NCBI RefSeq assembly: GCF_011378855.1
Contig: NZ_WTLB01000030.1
Coordinates: forward strand, 1-55,859
Source: Pseudoalteromonas sp. Z1A8
GTDB lineage: Bacteria > Pseudomonadota > Gammaproteobacteria > Enterobacterales > Alteromonadaceae
Direction of reading: 5' to 3'
DNA: 55,859 bases
The notes beneath the pieces were generated by a model. It had not been told where the DNA came from and made no database searches. It was given only the letters and a program-made list of their open reading frames with translations. Below are positions 17,761 to 27,628 of the stretch, in pieces (within the stretch, counting starts at the first letter, position 1; the number at the start of each line of letters is the position of its first letter). Position numbers and translations under genes: made by a program.

Positions 17761-17857
17761 AGTTCACTCTTAGACTGCGGGAATTCGCGCTCCCAGGCAT
17801 TTGGCGCGCGATTATAGCAAAAAATTCAGCGTCTAGGAAACAGCCAAAGACCAACGG

Positions 17858-18511
17858 CTAAACGACAGTTGGGGCTTGTTGCGCTAATTCGGTATATTTT
17901 TCTCGTAATAGGTTCATTTTATCAATGCTTTTATCGGTACTGTACGCTCTAAATAACGTGAGCACTTTTAAAATACCATGATAGATATCTTGCTCAGCAA
18001 GCGTACCGCTTGGCCTACGGGCTTTAATATAAGGCGTCCAAAAACTAACTGTTAGCTTAAGTGTATGTGCTAAATCAATGACATCTTGCTCATCAATAGC
18101 AATCATTTCACTATCGCGAAGCCCTAAAATAATTTTACGAACTTGCTCTAATAACTCCAGCTGGAAATCAATGTAAGCTTGTTTTAACTCTGAGTCTCTA
18201 GAGAGAATATCGCCTAAGTTGTCGTAAAAAAAATGATAACGCCACATCAATTCAAATAACGAATCTAGGTAAGCGGTTAAATGACTAAATGCATCATCTT
18301 CTTTATTAATGGGTTTAAAGTGAGTATTTAAATGATCGCGATACAACGCAAAAATATGACGGATAATATCCTCTTTATTTTTAAAGTGATAATAAAGGTT
18401 ACCCGGGCTCATCCCTAAGTTTGATGCAATATGGTTTGTTGATATTGCACGCTCACCATTTTCGTTAAACAACAAAATACTGGTGTGTATTATTTTATCC
18501 TTGGTATTCAT
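17858..18511 (-). CDS. TetR-family transcriptional regulator
   Basis: 217 residues. The N-terminal helix-turn-helix reads ISTNHIASNLGMSPGNLYYHFKNKEDIIRHIFALY (about 22-56), which is typical TetR. The C-terminal region (about 70-217) is all-helical and should bind a ligand and dimerise. It is divergent from coaD with about 200 bases between, and has no obvious efflux or metabolic partner beside it. Target genes and inducer cannot be inferred. Confidence 0.88.
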   Translation of the reverse strand: MNTKDKIIHTSILLFNENGERAISTNHIASNLGMSPGNLYYHFKNKEDIIRHIFALYRDHLNTHFKPINKEDDAFSHLTAYLDSLFELMWRYHFFYDNLGDILSRDSELKQAYIDFQLELLEQVRKIILGLRDSEMIAIDEQDVIDLAHTLKLTVSFWTPYIKARRPSGTLAEQDIYHGILKVLTLFRAYSTDKSIDKMNLLREKYTELAQQAPTVV

Positions 18512-18697
18512 ATGCTAATACTCAATTATCTATAGGCTACATTACACTCAAAAGAGATTAAGCAGTATAAACAAATATGAGTCATTAAAACACTCCCACC
18601 ATGGACTGACCTGTTTAAAGAAAGTAAGTGTTTATATGCTTTTTTAGCTAGGCTGCTTTGTATCTCAAACACTGTTAAACTAACGCTAAAATAATAA

Positions 18698-19201
<504 letters not shown>

Positions 19202-19212
19202 CTATTTATTTC

Positions 19213-19239
19213 ATTAGCGCATAACTAGTATGCGCTAAT
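19213..19239. terminator. terminator between coaD and the membrane-protein array
   Basis: An 11-base perfect stem (ATTAGCGCATA at 19213-19223 with its complement at 19229-19239, loop of 5) lies between convergent coaD and the last array gene, overlapping the latter's stop codon. Confidence 0.75.
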
Positions 19240-19736
19240 TTGGCTTTGGTATAGATGATGTCTTTAATCTTTTAATTAACCAAACCAGCTTCAGTAAGTC
19301 TTTATTGATAATTAGTATGAGCGCCATCGTAATATCAATAATAGGCATAAGAAAACCATACAGCATCCATAACCACCAAAAGTCCCAATTATCATAAAGG
19401 GTATTATCAATATACATACTCATAAACAGTGAGGCATTAATACCAAGACCTACTATAAGGTAATAAAAGCAGTACGGTACATTACGTCCTAAAAAAATAC
19501 GCCACATAAAAATAACGGCAATTGTTAGTACATCAAATATAAACAACTTTAAATGCGGAGCTGCAGTAGTTATGTCCATAAACAAACTAAATGTGTACGA
19601 AGCCATCATAATAAAGCTAAGGTGAACTCGGCTTTTATCTTGCTTATTAATAGCAGCTGATAAAGTGAAGAAAAAACAAAAAGCCATGTAATAAATATTC
19701 GTTAACTGAATTTAATTGCCAAAATAGCTCTTCCAT
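19235..19736 (-). pseudogene. array member 6: frameshifted five-helix membrane protein
   Basis: The intact-looking start at 19734-19736 encodes MEELFWQLNSVNEYL, which matches the N-terminus of the upstream paralogue (MHDFLWQLAGLYDYI). The frame then shifts: the rest (TLSAAINKQDKS onward) is in another frame, readable from an ATG at 19687 for 150 residues. Compared with the neighbouring copy, about 17 bases are missing within the first membrane helix, which accounts for the shift. The 19687 ATG has no visible ribosome site. The remaining helices are well preserved, so the lesion looks recent, or a shorter protein is still made. Confidence 0.75.
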
Positions 19737-19754
19737 TTTACTAAGACTTCATTG

Positions 19755-20267
19755 TTACATGTGCTTTTCAGGACGACTCAAGTAATGTTTTAACCTAATT
19801 AAACCCAATAGATCCTTATTAGTGGCAAGAACCAAAACCATTATTAAATCAGAAGTAATTTGTCCAATTACGTATAATGCCCAGAACCACCAATAGTCTA
19901 AATTACCTAAAATAATGCTATCGTAATGCATGCCATAGAAAACGAATGCATTAAAACCTAACCCTGTAATTAGGTAATAAAACGCAATAGGTATAGTTTT
20001 ACTAAAAAAAATTCGCCACAAAATCAAAAATACAATGGTCACTACATCAAATAAAAAAAGAGTTAGGTGAGGTGTTTCACTCTGTGGGTCCATAAAAATA
20101 CTTGATGTATAAGATATCATCATAATGAAAGCTAATTGAGCACAGCCTTTATCGTGTTTGTTAATACTTGCGGATAAGTTATATAAGAAGGCGAGTACAA
20201 AGAACCATGTAGTAAAAATAGTTATATAGTCATATAAACCAGCCAGCTGCCATAAAAAATCATGCAT
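19755..20267 (-). CDS. array member 5: five-helix membrane protein of unknown family
   Basis: 170 residues with five predicted helices (about 14-34, 44-62, 69-91, 92-117, 124-148). It shares with its neighbours SIN-x-x-x-K after helix 1, MMISY in helix 2, an Asp in helix 3, FYYLITGLGFNAFVFYGMHYD in helix 4, then YWWFW, a helix-5 Asp and NKDLLGL. Its start overlaps the preceding gene by eight bases. I do not recognise the family. The conserved buried Asp/Asn residues and Trp cluster suggest a specific membrane function rather than a simple anchor. Confidence 0.85.
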   Translation of the reverse strand: MHDFLWQLAGLYDYITIFTTWFFVLAFLYNLSASINKHDKGCAQLAFIMMISYTSSIFMDPQSETPHLTLFLFDVVTIVFLILWRIFFSKTIPIAFYYLITGLGFNAFVFYGMHYDSIILGNLDYWWFWALYVIGQITSDLIMVLVLATNKDLLGLIRLKHYLSRPEKHM

Positions 20268-20778
20268 TGCGTGACCTTTTAAATTTTTCAGTTAAAAATT
20301 TAGTAAGCTTAACTAGACCTAAAAAATCTTTGTTAAAGATAAGCGCTAATGGCATTATCAAATCTGTAAAGTACATACCAAATACATAAACGTTCCAAAA
20401 CCACCAATAATATAGAGTACCTAAAACCTCTATATCGTAATGCATAGCTAAAAATAAAGATGCATTAATACTCAGACCAAACACAAGATAATAAAATGCG
20501 TTAGGAATTGGGCCTCGACTGTAGTACCTAAACGTAAAAATAATAATTAGGGTTGCAATATCGAAGTAAAAATAGTTTAAGTGAGACACTATAACCATAT
20601 CGAACAGTGTACTTAAGATGTACGAAATCATCATAATACCAGAAAGGTACATTGTATTTTTGTAGGGGCTGTTTATGCTTGCTGATAAATTATAAAGAAA
20701 TGCAATTACAAAGAACCATGTAATAAAAATACCGACATAATCTCTAACCTCTACTAAATTCCAAAGTATGTCAGCCAC
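20260..20778 (-). CDS. array member 4: five-helix membrane protein of unknown family
   Basis: 172 residues and the closest visible relative of array member 5 (shared ITWFFV-AFLYNLSASIN, MMISY, NAFYYLV-GL, MHYD, YYWWFWNVYVFG and LIFNKDFLGLVKL). The start is GTG and overlaps the stop of the preceding gene by one base (TAGTG), so the two are almost certainly translationally coupled. The C-terminus is a basic tail (KFLTEKFKRSRNA), which would lie on the cytoplasmic side. Confidence 0.85.
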   Translation of the reverse strand: MADILWNLVEVRDYVGIFITWFFVIAFLYNLSASINSPYKNTMYLSGIMMISYILSTLFDMVIVSHLNYFYFDIATLIIIFTFRYYSRGPIPNAFYYLVFGLSINASLFLAMHYDIEVLGTLYYWWFWNVYVFGMYFTDLIMPLALIFNKDFLGLVKLTKFLTEKFKRSRNA

Positions 20779-21287
20779 TAATTATAATTCCTTTTCATAA
20801 TACAATTGTGGAACCATGTTTTAGTTACAGCTAAAGCTAAAAAATCTTTGTTTATAAAAAATATAGCTACCATCATAAAATCAGCAGCGTTAACCCCTAT
20901 CGCATAAGCATTCCAAAGCCACCAATAATTTGTATTATTTAATATATAGATGTCGTAATGCATGAGAAAATGTAGAGCTGAGTTTATAGCTAAGCCAGTA
21001 ATAATATATAGATAGGTGATACCATCATGCCAGAGCCGCCTAAGGAAAATAATAACTAGGAGAGTTAAAGTATCGGAAAACAAAAAATCGAGATAAGTTA
21101 CCGTATCAAGATTTGTAAATATACTAAATGAATATGAAATACTCATAACCAAAGACAAATACACTCTTTCTTTATTAGGCTTATTAATCGAATGAGCAAG
21201 GAAGTACAAAAAGGCCATAAGGAACCCCCATTGTACAAAGGCACCTATGTACAATGACACTGTTGGACTAATCAAAAGCTCACCCAT
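20778..21287 (-). CDS. array member 3: five-helix membrane protein of unknown family
   Basis: 169 residues. The N-terminus is closer to array member 2 (IGAFVQWGFLMAFLY against VGAFPQWGFLMAFLY), while the C-terminal region carries FLMHYDIYILNNTNYWWLWNAYAIGVNAADFMM. It keeps all the array landmarks, including NKDFLAL. It starts three bases after the preceding stop. Function unknown. Confidence 0.85.
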   Translation of the reverse strand: MGELLISPTVSLYIGAFVQWGFLMAFLYFLAHSINKPNKERVYLSLVMSISYSFSIFTNLDTVTYLDFLFSDTLTLLVIIFLRRLWHDGITYLYIITGLAINSALHFLMHYDIYILNNTNYWWLWNAYAIGVNAADFMMVAIFFINKDFLALAVTKTWFHNCIMKRNYN

Positions 21288-21290
21288 TAC

Positions 21291-21785
21291 TTACGAGTTT
21301 TTTAAGTTTAATTTGAAGGCTTTTAAATGTAGCATCTGTATGATGTTCCTATTGAGTACTAATGAAAGCATCATTAGAGTATCTATAGAGTTAACCCCTA
21401 TCGAATAAAAACTCCAATACCACCAAGGCTCAATATTATGTAGAACGTATAGGTCATAATGCATTATGAGGGTGAGTACAGCATTTGTTGTAAGCGAAAT
21501 AATGATGAAATAAAAAGCTTTCGAACATTTGAGTACTTTAAGATATTTTAAAATTAACAGAGTTGAAATTGTAATGAAATCATAAAGCGCCCAGCTTAAA
21601 TATAAATTTTCTAATAAGTTTATATAACCACTAGAAATATATGAGCAGAGCATAAGCGCAGATAAATAGACAGGAGATTTATTCTCTTTATTTATACTGG
21701 ATGCTAAGCAATATAAGAAGGCCATTAAAAAGCCCCACTGCGGGAATGCCCCCACATAACCTATTAAGGCTTCAGAGAAGTACAT
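21291..21785 (-). CDS. array member 2: five-helix membrane protein of unknown family
   Basis: 164 residues. It keeps SINKENKS, a helix-3 Asp (YDFITIS), LIMHYDLYVLHN, EPWWYWSFYSIGVN and a helix-5 Asp (IDTLMM), but the final NKD motif has drifted to NRN. This suggests loosened selection or a shifted role for the C-terminal cytoplasmic tail. It lies 14 bases after array member 1. Confidence 0.85.
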   Translation of the reverse strand: MYFSEALIGYVGAFPQWGFLMAFLYCLASSINKENKSPVYLSALMLCSYISSGYINLLENLYLSWALYDFITISTLLILKYLKVLKCSKAFYFIIISLTTNAVLTLIMHYDLYVLHNIEPWWYWSFYSIGVNSIDTLMMLSLVLNRNIIQMLHLKAFKLNLKNS

Positions 21786-21799
21786 TTAAACTACTTTAC

Positions 21800-22321
21800 T
21801 TATACTTTTCTTGAAAAAAGTAAATTAATTAGTTTACTTTTTACCATATGAAGCCCTAAGAAATCTCTATCTACTATTAATGATACAACCATTAATATAT
21901 CTATAATATTTATAGTGAACTGATAGAGGCTCCAAAACCACCAAGGTTCGAGGTTCTCATAAAAATAAACATCTAAGTACATCAAAATAAAAAAGGTAGT
22001 ATTAATAAAAAGACCGATTAATAAGTACAAAAAAGAAGGGGTTGTTTTCTTTATTACAAAAAATAGAGCTACAAGACAAGAAACTGTGACTATGTCGTGT
22101 AAAGCCCAGTCAAGATAGGTTGTTTGATAATAGGAAAGCCAAGTATAAAAATAATCCGTCGCAGTGTACGATACCATCATAACGAATGAACTGAGTAATA
22201 AAGTCGTCTTTCTTTTAACACCTAAGCTGTAAACAAAAATATTAAAAAAGAAAGCCATTAAAAAAGCCCACATAACAAAAGCTGATAATGAAAAAAGACC
22301 AAAGAACTCAGTTAAAAACAT
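21800..22321 (-). CDS. array member 1: five-helix membrane protein of unknown family
   Basis: 173 residues, the first and most divergent copy. It has a longer loop between helices 2 and 3 (TWLSYYQTTYLDWALHD), MYLD in place of MHYD, EPWWFWSLYQF, IDILMV and DRDFLGL. It begins 14 bases after the stop of the small leader protein, so both are probably on one mRNA with the rest of the array. Function unknown. Confidence 0.85.
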   Translation of the reverse strand: MFLTEFFGLFSLSAFVMWAFLMAFFFNIFVYSLGVKRKTTLLLSSFVMMVSYTATDYFYTWLSYYQTTYLDWALHDIVTVSCLVALFFVIKKTTPSFLYLLIGLFINTTFFILMYLDVYFYENLEPWWFWSLYQFTINIIDILMVVSLIVDRDFLGLHMVKSKLINLLFSRKV

Positions 22322-22335
22322 TCAATACCTTATAT

Positions 22336-22539
22336 TTATTTAGGTTTCTGTCCTGAAAGGATAGAACCACCACCACGCTGTAAGCTATCACTGCTTGCTG
22401 CAGCAATAGCCTCTTGAGAGATGCTTACTGTATCAGATTGCAGGGTTTTAGGGCTAGCAGTTTGTTCCATTGCAGGCTTTAATTGTTGTGTTTTGTTGTA
22501 TGCTTGCATTTGTAATTGACTATTAGCTGAAACTTGCAT
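22336..22539 (-). CDS. small soluble protein leading the membrane array
   Basis: 67 residues from the ATG at 22537-22539, which has AAGGA eight to nine bases upstream. The open frame extends 18 codons further upstream, but that part has no good start context. The sequence is polar and Gln/Ser-rich, starts MQVSANSQLQMQAYNKTQQ, contains SDTVSISQEAIAAA and ends in a Gly-rich tail. Short proteins with a DTVSIS-x-EA stretch occur near flagellar and other genes in gammaproteobacteria, but I cannot name a family. It is first in the array operon. Confidence 0.7.
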   Translation of the reverse strand: MQVSANSQLQMQAYNKTQQLKPAMEQTASPKTLQSDTVSISQEAIAAASSDSLQRGGGSILSGQKPK

Positions 22540-22759
22540 GTGATTGATCCTTGTAAAAGTTTTAATTATATTTGGTGCAACTTTTAACCACATTATTATG
22601 TAGATAAATGCATTACCTGTTTAAAGTAGTGATAGCTATTTTGCTATCTACCTTATACAAAGCAACCAATGTGCCAACTTTTTTTGACACCTTAAAACTC
22701 ACTCAAAACATACTTATATAATCAACCCAAACAGATCCGACCAGTTTGCAGCAAACATA

Positions 22760-22791
22760 AAAAAACGCACAGGGGTAACCGTACGTTTTTT
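22760..22791. terminator. terminator of the arginine operon
   Basis: On the minus strand AAAAAACGTAC pairs over 11 bases (one G-T) with GTGCGTTTTTT, closing a ten-base loop. It lies just after the argH(A) stop and before the start of the array operon, and so separates the two same-strand units. Confidence 0.85.
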
Positions 22792-22804
22792 ATATCCAGG
22801 GATT

Positions 22805-24670
22805 TTAAGCTACGTATTTACACGGGATCTCCGCACGTGTACTTAACTTCAAAATATATTCCATTGCTACTTCGTCACAATTTTCTTTACGAAGGCAAAG
22901 TTCACAATCTTTCATTACCTTTTCAGGCAGGCTCTCTTTAGAGCAAAATATAAAACGCTGCTTTTCGAAAAAGTCCGGAACACGTGTTAATACGATTACC
23001 CGATTTAGTGCCAATTTTTTGGCTTTAACTAATAAGTGCTCAACTAGCTGTCTACCCTGTCCTGAAACAACGCTTTGTGGGTCTATACCCAATGAGCGTA
23101 TTTCAGCAAGGCCAGTGTCGTATATATACAACGACGCACACCCAGTTACTCTGCCGTTAATTTCAGTTACAGCAAACTCATTTATTGAATGCACCATATC
23201 ACTTTTAGCACGCGGTAGGTTTTCGCCTACAGTTGCCCAGTGCTGAACCAATTTAGCTATTGATTCAACATCATCTAAGTTGGCATCACGAACCGTTATT
23301 TGCTGTTTTTTTTTCGCTTCTTTTATTGCATTCGTTACTTGCTCAATGGATGTACCGCCAAGTGCTTGACGCGCTTTTATACAGGCGTCAATTTCAAGTA
23401 CCGGATATACATCGTCTTCAAACACGTCGCTTACCGATTTGTACTGCGCAAGCGAAAGATCTTCAAGTGTTTTACCTTCACTAATAGCAAGCTGAACAAG
23501 CACACCCACAATATGATGCCCCTCTCTAAACGGTACGCCTTTAGCAACAAGGTAATCTGCAAGTTCTGTCGCATTAGCATGGCCACCTTTAGCAGCAGCA
23601 AGAGTTCGATCGCCTCTTACTTTAACGCCTTTAATACAGGCTTGTGCCATATGAATACAAGCCAGCCATGTTGGCATCGCGTCAAATATGCCCTCTTTGT
23701 CTTCTTGCATATCTTTATTGTAGGCAAGTGGCAGCGCCTTTAACGTCATCATCATCGCGCTAAACGCACCAAACACACGCCCGGTTTTACCACGAATAAG
23801 CTCAAGTGCATCAGGGTTTTTCTTCTGAGGCATGAGCGATGAGCCCGACGTTACATTATCAGCAAGCTCAATAAAACCCGCTTCACCAGAGTTGTAAAAT
23901 ATTAAATCTTCAGACATACGTGATAGATGAATCATCGAAATAGACGCACAACTTAATAGCTCTACAACAAAGTCACGATCAGATACGCCATCAAGGCTAT
24001 TTTTAGTAGCGCCTGTAAAGCCTAAGCCTTGTGCAAGTGCTTGGCGATCAATGGGGTAAGCTGTGCCGGCTAATGCGCCACTTCCAAGTGGACAAAAGTT
24101 CATGCGTGCTTTTGCATCTTGTAAACGGCTTTCATCACGCTCTAGCATTTCTACATAAGCCATACACCAATGGCTAAATAATACTGGCTGAGCACGTTGT
24201 AAGTGCGTATAACCTGGTAATATTGTACCCAGTTCACGCTCAGCTAAAGCAACAAACTCACCTTTAAGCTGCTCAATTGCTTTTAAAATATGTTCGGCTG
24301 TATCTCTACACCATAATCTAAAGTCTGTCGCTACTTGGTCATTACGGCTTCTGCCTGTATGTAATTTTTTAGCTAAATCACCTACTTTTTCGATTAAAGC
24401 AGCTTCAACATGTGAATGAATATCCTCTGCGCCGGAAGTAGCTACTGCGAGTGGATCAGCTTTTACTTCTTCAAGTAACTCATATAATGCCGCAACAAGC
24501 TCTTTGTGCTCATCATTCGATAACACATTTACTTGTTCAAGCGCGCCAGCCCATGCCACAGAGCCAATAATATCTTGCTCCGCTAGCTGATAATCGAAGG
24601 GAAGAGAGTCGTTAAATTGCTTAAACGCCTCATCTGGACCCGTAGAAAAACGTCCGCCCCATAATGCCAT
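22805..24670 (-). CDS. argH(A): argininosuccinate lyase / N-acetylglutamate synthase fusion
   Basis: 621 residues. Residues about 1-457 are a complete ArgH ([33 protein letters not shown], and the signature [12 protein letters not shown]). From about residue 460 a GNAT acetyltransferase domain follows ([18 protein letters not shown] ... [23 protein letters not shown]). The fused ArgA-like domain is known from Moritella, Pseudoalteromonas and relatives and supplies the first step of arginine synthesis, so one gene encodes the first and last steps. The extra C-terminal [17 protein letters not shown] segment carries a cysteine cluster. Last gene of the arg operon. Confidence 0.95.
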   Translation of the reverse strand: MALWGGRFSTGPDEAFKQFNDSLPFDYQLAEQDIIGSVAWAGALEQVNVLSNDEHKELVAALYELLEEVKADPLAVATSGAEDIHSHVEAALIEKVGDLAKKLHTGRSRNDQVATDFRLWCRDTAEHILKAIEQLKGEFVALAERELGTILPGYTHLQRAQPVLFSHWCMAYVEMLERDESRLQDAKARMNFCPLGSGALAGTAYPIDRQALAQGLGFTGATKNSLDGVSDRDFVVELLSCASISMIHLSRMSEDLIFYNSGEAGFIELADNVTSGSSLMPQKKNPDALELIRGKTGRVFGAFSAMMMTLKALPLAYNKDMQEDKEGIFDAMPTWLACIHMAQACIKGVKVRGDRTLAAAKGGHANATELADYLVAKGVPFREGHHIVGVLVQLAISEGKTLEDLSLAQYKSVSDVFEDDVYPVLEIDACIKARQALGGTSIEQVTNAIKEAKKKQQITVRDANLDDVESIAKLVQHWATVGENLPRAKSDMVHSINEFAVTEINGRVTGCASLYIYDTGLAEIRSLGIDPQSVVSGQGRQLVEHLLVKAKKLALNRVIVLTRVPDFFEKQRFIFCSKESLPEKVMKDCELCLRKENCDEVAMEYILKLSTRAEIPCKYVA

Positions 24671-24684
24671 GAAATCTCTCCAAA

Positions 24685-24709
24685 CCCTGTAGTGCCCCCT
24701 TTTACAGGG
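24685..24709 (-). other. intercistronic hairpin argG-argH(A)
   Basis: CCCTGTA (24685-24691) pairs with TACAGGG (24703-24709) in the 51-base gap between argG and argH(A). With no clear T-run on the minus strand it is more likely an mRNA processing or stability hairpin than a terminator. Confidence 0.45.
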
Positions 24710-24721
24710 GCTATAAATAAT

Positions 24722-25924
24722 TTACTTTTTAGCGAGTGCTGAAATTCTGCTTGAAAGCGAGAATAAACGAATAAAGCCTTCAGCGTGTGATTGGTCGTAC
24801 ACATCGTCTTCGCCAAATGTAGCGAATGCTTCGCTGTATAAGCTATTTGGTGACTGCTTTTGAACTGCAGTTACTTGGCCTTTGTATAGCTTAAGTACCA
24901 CTTCACCTGTTGCCACTTTAGAAAGTGCTTCAGCACCGGCTAAAATAGAATCTTTAAGAGGTGTAAACCAACGACCGTCGTATACCAAATGCGAGAACTC
25001 GCCGCCCAGTACTTCTTTCCATTTACGGCTTGCTTTATCAAGCACTAGCTCGTCAATGGCTTGAAGGGCCGCCATAATTACGGTGCCGCCTGGGGTTTCA
25101 TAACAACCGCGCGACTTCATGCCAACTAAACGGTTTTCTACAATATCAACACGTCCAACACCATGAGGTGATGCAATATCGTTTAATTTAACTAAACAAT
25201 CGTATGGTTTAAGCTCTACGCCATTTACAGCAACCACTTCGCCTTCAACAACTTTTAGAGTTACTAGTTCTGATTTATCTGGTGCTTGCTCTGGAGAGTT
25301 AGTCCAAGTCCATACTTGTTCAGTCGGTTGACACCATGGGTCTTCAAGCTCGCCACCTTCGTGCGAAATATGCCATGCGTTAGCGTCACGGCTATAAATT
25401 TTTGTAGCTGATGCCGAGCACGGAATATCGCGCTCTGCTAAGTAATCAAGTAATGATTCACGGCTCGATAAGTCCCACTCACGCCATGGCGCAATTACTT
25501 TTAAATCTGGGGCTAGTGCTGCAAAACATGATTCAAAACGAACTTGGTCGTTGCCTTTACCAGTACAACCATGAGAAAGTGCGTCAGCACCTACTTTACG
25601 TGCAATTTCAACTTGTGCTTTAGCAATAATTGGGCGCGCCATAGACGTACCTAATAAATAAGTACCTTCGTAAATTGAGCCCGTTTTAAGCGTTGGGTAA
25701 ATGTAGTCACTTACCATTTCATCTTTTAAGTCAACGACGTAACATTCAGATGCACCAGAGGCGATTGCTTTAGCTTCTACGCCTTCAAGCTCTTCTGCGC
25801 CTTGGCCTACATCGGCAACAAATGCAATTACTTCACAGCCGTAGTTTTCTTTTAACCATGGCACAATAGCCGACGTATCAAGACCACCTGAATAGGCTAA
25901 AACGACTTTTTTAATTGAACTCAT
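24722..25924 (-). CDS. argG: argininosuccinate synthase
   Basis: 400 residues, the usual length of the type I enzyme. The ATP PP-motif is [15 protein letters not shown] near residue 10. [13 protein letters not shown] and the citrulline/aspartate-binding region ([10 protein letters not shown]) are present. It joins citrulline and aspartate with ATP. It overlaps argF by four bases (ATGA), consistent with coupled translation. Confidence 0.97.
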   Translation of the reverse strand: MSSIKKVVLAYSGGLDTSAIVPWLKENYGCEVIAFVADVGQGAEELEGVEAKAIASGASECYVVDLKDEMVSDYIYPTLKTGSIYEGTYLLGTSMARPIIAKAQVEIARKVGADALSHGCTGKGNDQVRFESCFAALAPDLKVIAPWREWDLSSRESLLDYLAERDIPCSASATKIYSRDANAWHISHEGGELEDPWCQPTEQVWTWTNSPEQAPDKSELVTLKVVEGEVVAVNGVELKPYDCLVKLNDIASPHGVGRVDIVENRLVGMKSRGCYETPGGTVIMAALQAIDELVLDKASRKWKEVLGGEFSHLVYDGRWFTPLKDSILAGAEALSKVATGEVVLKLYKGQVTAVQKQSPNSLYSEAFATFGEDDVYDQSHAEGFIRLFSLSSRISALAKK

Positions 25925-26853
25925 AGGTGTTCCTTAACAAAATTTGGATTTAATAATGTAACTAACAGAGCGTTTTGCGCATGCATACGATTCTCTGCTT
26001 GTTGAATAATTTTTGATGATGGACCGTCCATTACCTCAGAGGTAATTTCAAATTCACGATGTGCCGGTTGGCAATGTAATACCGTAGTCGCACCTGTTTG
26101 ATCTAGCAATGCCTGATTTAATTGATAAGGCATGTATTTTTCTTTTACTTGCTCAAGCGGTGTTGTATCACCCATTGATACCCATGTATCTGCGTATACA
26201 ACGTTTGCACCAACCGCAGCTTCAACTCTATCGCTTACCATAACTGATGCGCCATTCATTGCTGCAATTTGCTCAGCTTTTTTAAGTATTTGTGAATCTG
26301 GTGAACACCCTTTTGGTGTTACAGCAACAAAGTCAGTACCTAGCGTTGCGGCCAGTAACATCAATGAATGAGTCACGTTATTGCCTTCGCCTAAGTAAGC
26401 CACTTTAAGCTCACTCACATCGCCATGTACTTCTTGAAGTGTTAAAAAATCAGCAAGTGCTTGGCACGGGTGATATAAATCACACAAGCTATTTACCACA
26501 GGTACCGATGAATATTCACCTAACGTGGTTAATGTGCTGTGCTGATTTACACGCGCTACAATACCGTCGGCCCAAGTAGAAATATTAAGTGCAAAATCTT
26601 TAATTGATTCACGTGCACCCATAGCGCCATTTTGCTGATCTAAATAAACAGCATGACCACCAAGGCGATTAATGCCTATATCAAACGATAAACGTGTACG
26701 TAAACTTTGCTTTTCAAACAATGTTACGATTGATTTACCCGATAATACTTGGCTGTATTTTTCTGGCTTTGCTTTTATATCTTGCGCTAACTTTAATAAA
26801 TTAAGTGCGCCTTCTTGGTCTAATTCTAAACCCGTTAAAAAATTCTCAAACAT
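25921..26853 (-). CDS. argF: ornithine carbamoyltransferase
   Basis: 310 residues from the ATG at 26851-26853. The carbamoyl phosphate motif is [13 protein letters not shown], with HPCQALADF for ornithine and [11 protein letters not shown] near the C-terminus. An upstream in-frame ATG (26886) would overlap argB by 26 bases and add MSEQRLHHRFI, which is not family-like; AGG sits just before the chosen start. It makes citrulline from ornithine and carbamoyl phosphate. Confidence 0.96.
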   Translation of the reverse strand: MFENFLTGLELDQEGALNLLKLAQDIKAKPEKYSQVLSGKSIVTLFEKQSLRTRLSFDIGINRLGGHAVYLDQQNGAMGARESIKDFALNISTWADGIVARVNQHSTLTTLGEYSSVPVVNSLCDLYHPCQALADFLTLQEVHGDVSELKVAYLGEGNNVTHSLMLLAATLGTDFVAVTPKGCSPDSQILKKAEQIAAMNGASVMVSDRVEAAVGANVVYADTWVSMGDTTPLEQVKEKYMPYQLNQALLDQTGATTVLHCQPAHREFEITSEVMDGPSSKIIQQAENRMHAQNALLVTLLNPNFVKEHL

Positions 26854-26860
26854 AATAAAC

Positions 26861-27628
26861 CTATGGTGTAATCTTTGTTCCGACATGCTCGCCTTGCAGC
26901 AGAGCAGTTAAATTTTCTGGCTTTTGCCAGCTGGAAATATACACACCGCGTCGTAAATGTTGGGCAGCGTGAAGGCTGGTCTTAACTTTGACCTCCATCC
27001 CGCCCACAATTACTCCATCTGTAATTAAAGTATCAATGTGTTTTGTGTCAAGTTGATGTAACGGTTGTTTATTTGCGTCAAGTACCGCTTCTACATCCGT
27101 CATAAAAATTAGTTCTGCATTTAAATTACTGGCAATAGCCGCTGCAGCTTCATCTGCATTTACGTTGTACCACACACCTTGTTCGTCAAAACCAATCGAG
27201 CTAACTATTGGTAAACGCCCAATTTTAAGTAAGTCGTTAATAATAGAATCGTCGTTACTTGTGCATTTACCCACTAAGCAAAGCGCTTTTAACTTTTGAG
27301 TTGCAGTAACACCCGCCTCAAAAAGGCTTAAGCCAACCGGTTTATGCCCTGCGCTTATAGCCTGTGTCATTAATTGTTTATTAGCGCAACCTGCAAGTGC
27401 GCCAACTATATAAGGCATTTGCTCTGCTGGGCTAATACGTAAACCTTGGTGTTTAGCACTAGCAAAACCCGCTTGCTTTAACCATGTATCAACTAAAGAG
27501 CCACCGCCATGCACAATGACAAATTCATCATTTGTTTGCTCATTGAGTACATCAAACAATGCTTTAGCAGCATTTTCTGTATTAAGTACTGCACCACCTA
27601 GCTTAATTACCCACGTTTTTTTACTCAT
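26861..27628 (-). CDS. argB: acetylglutamate kinase
   Basis: 255 residues, the short E. coli-like form without the N-terminal helix of arginine-inhibited kinases. Motifs are IKLGGAVL, VHGGGSLVD, and VNADEAAAAIASNLNAELIFMTDV. It phosphorylates N-acetylglutamate. It starts directly after the argC stop. Feedback control is therefore more likely to act on the fused ArgA domain, which is an inference. Confidence 0.96.
   Translation of the reverse strand: MSKKTWVIKLGGAVLNTENAAKALFDVLNEQTNDEFVIVHGGGSLVDTWLKQAGFASAKHQGLRISPAEQMPYIVGALAGCANKQLMTQAISAGHKPVGLSLFEAGVTATQKLKALCLVGKCTSNDDSIINDLLKIGRLPIVSSIGFDEQGVWYNVNADEAAAAIASNLNAELIFMTDVEAVLDANKQPLHQLDTKHIDTLITDGVIVGGMEVKVKTSLHAAQHLRRGVYISSWQKPENLTALLQGEHVGTKITP

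Noticed and set aside
23300..23743. 147-codon frame on the plus strand
   Set aside because: Antisense shadow of argH(A), whose reading is confirmed by the lyase and GNAT motifs.
26854..26886. Upstream ATG of argF
   Set aside because: Adds a non-family segment overlapping argB; the inner ATG matches known OTC starts and has its own ribosome site.
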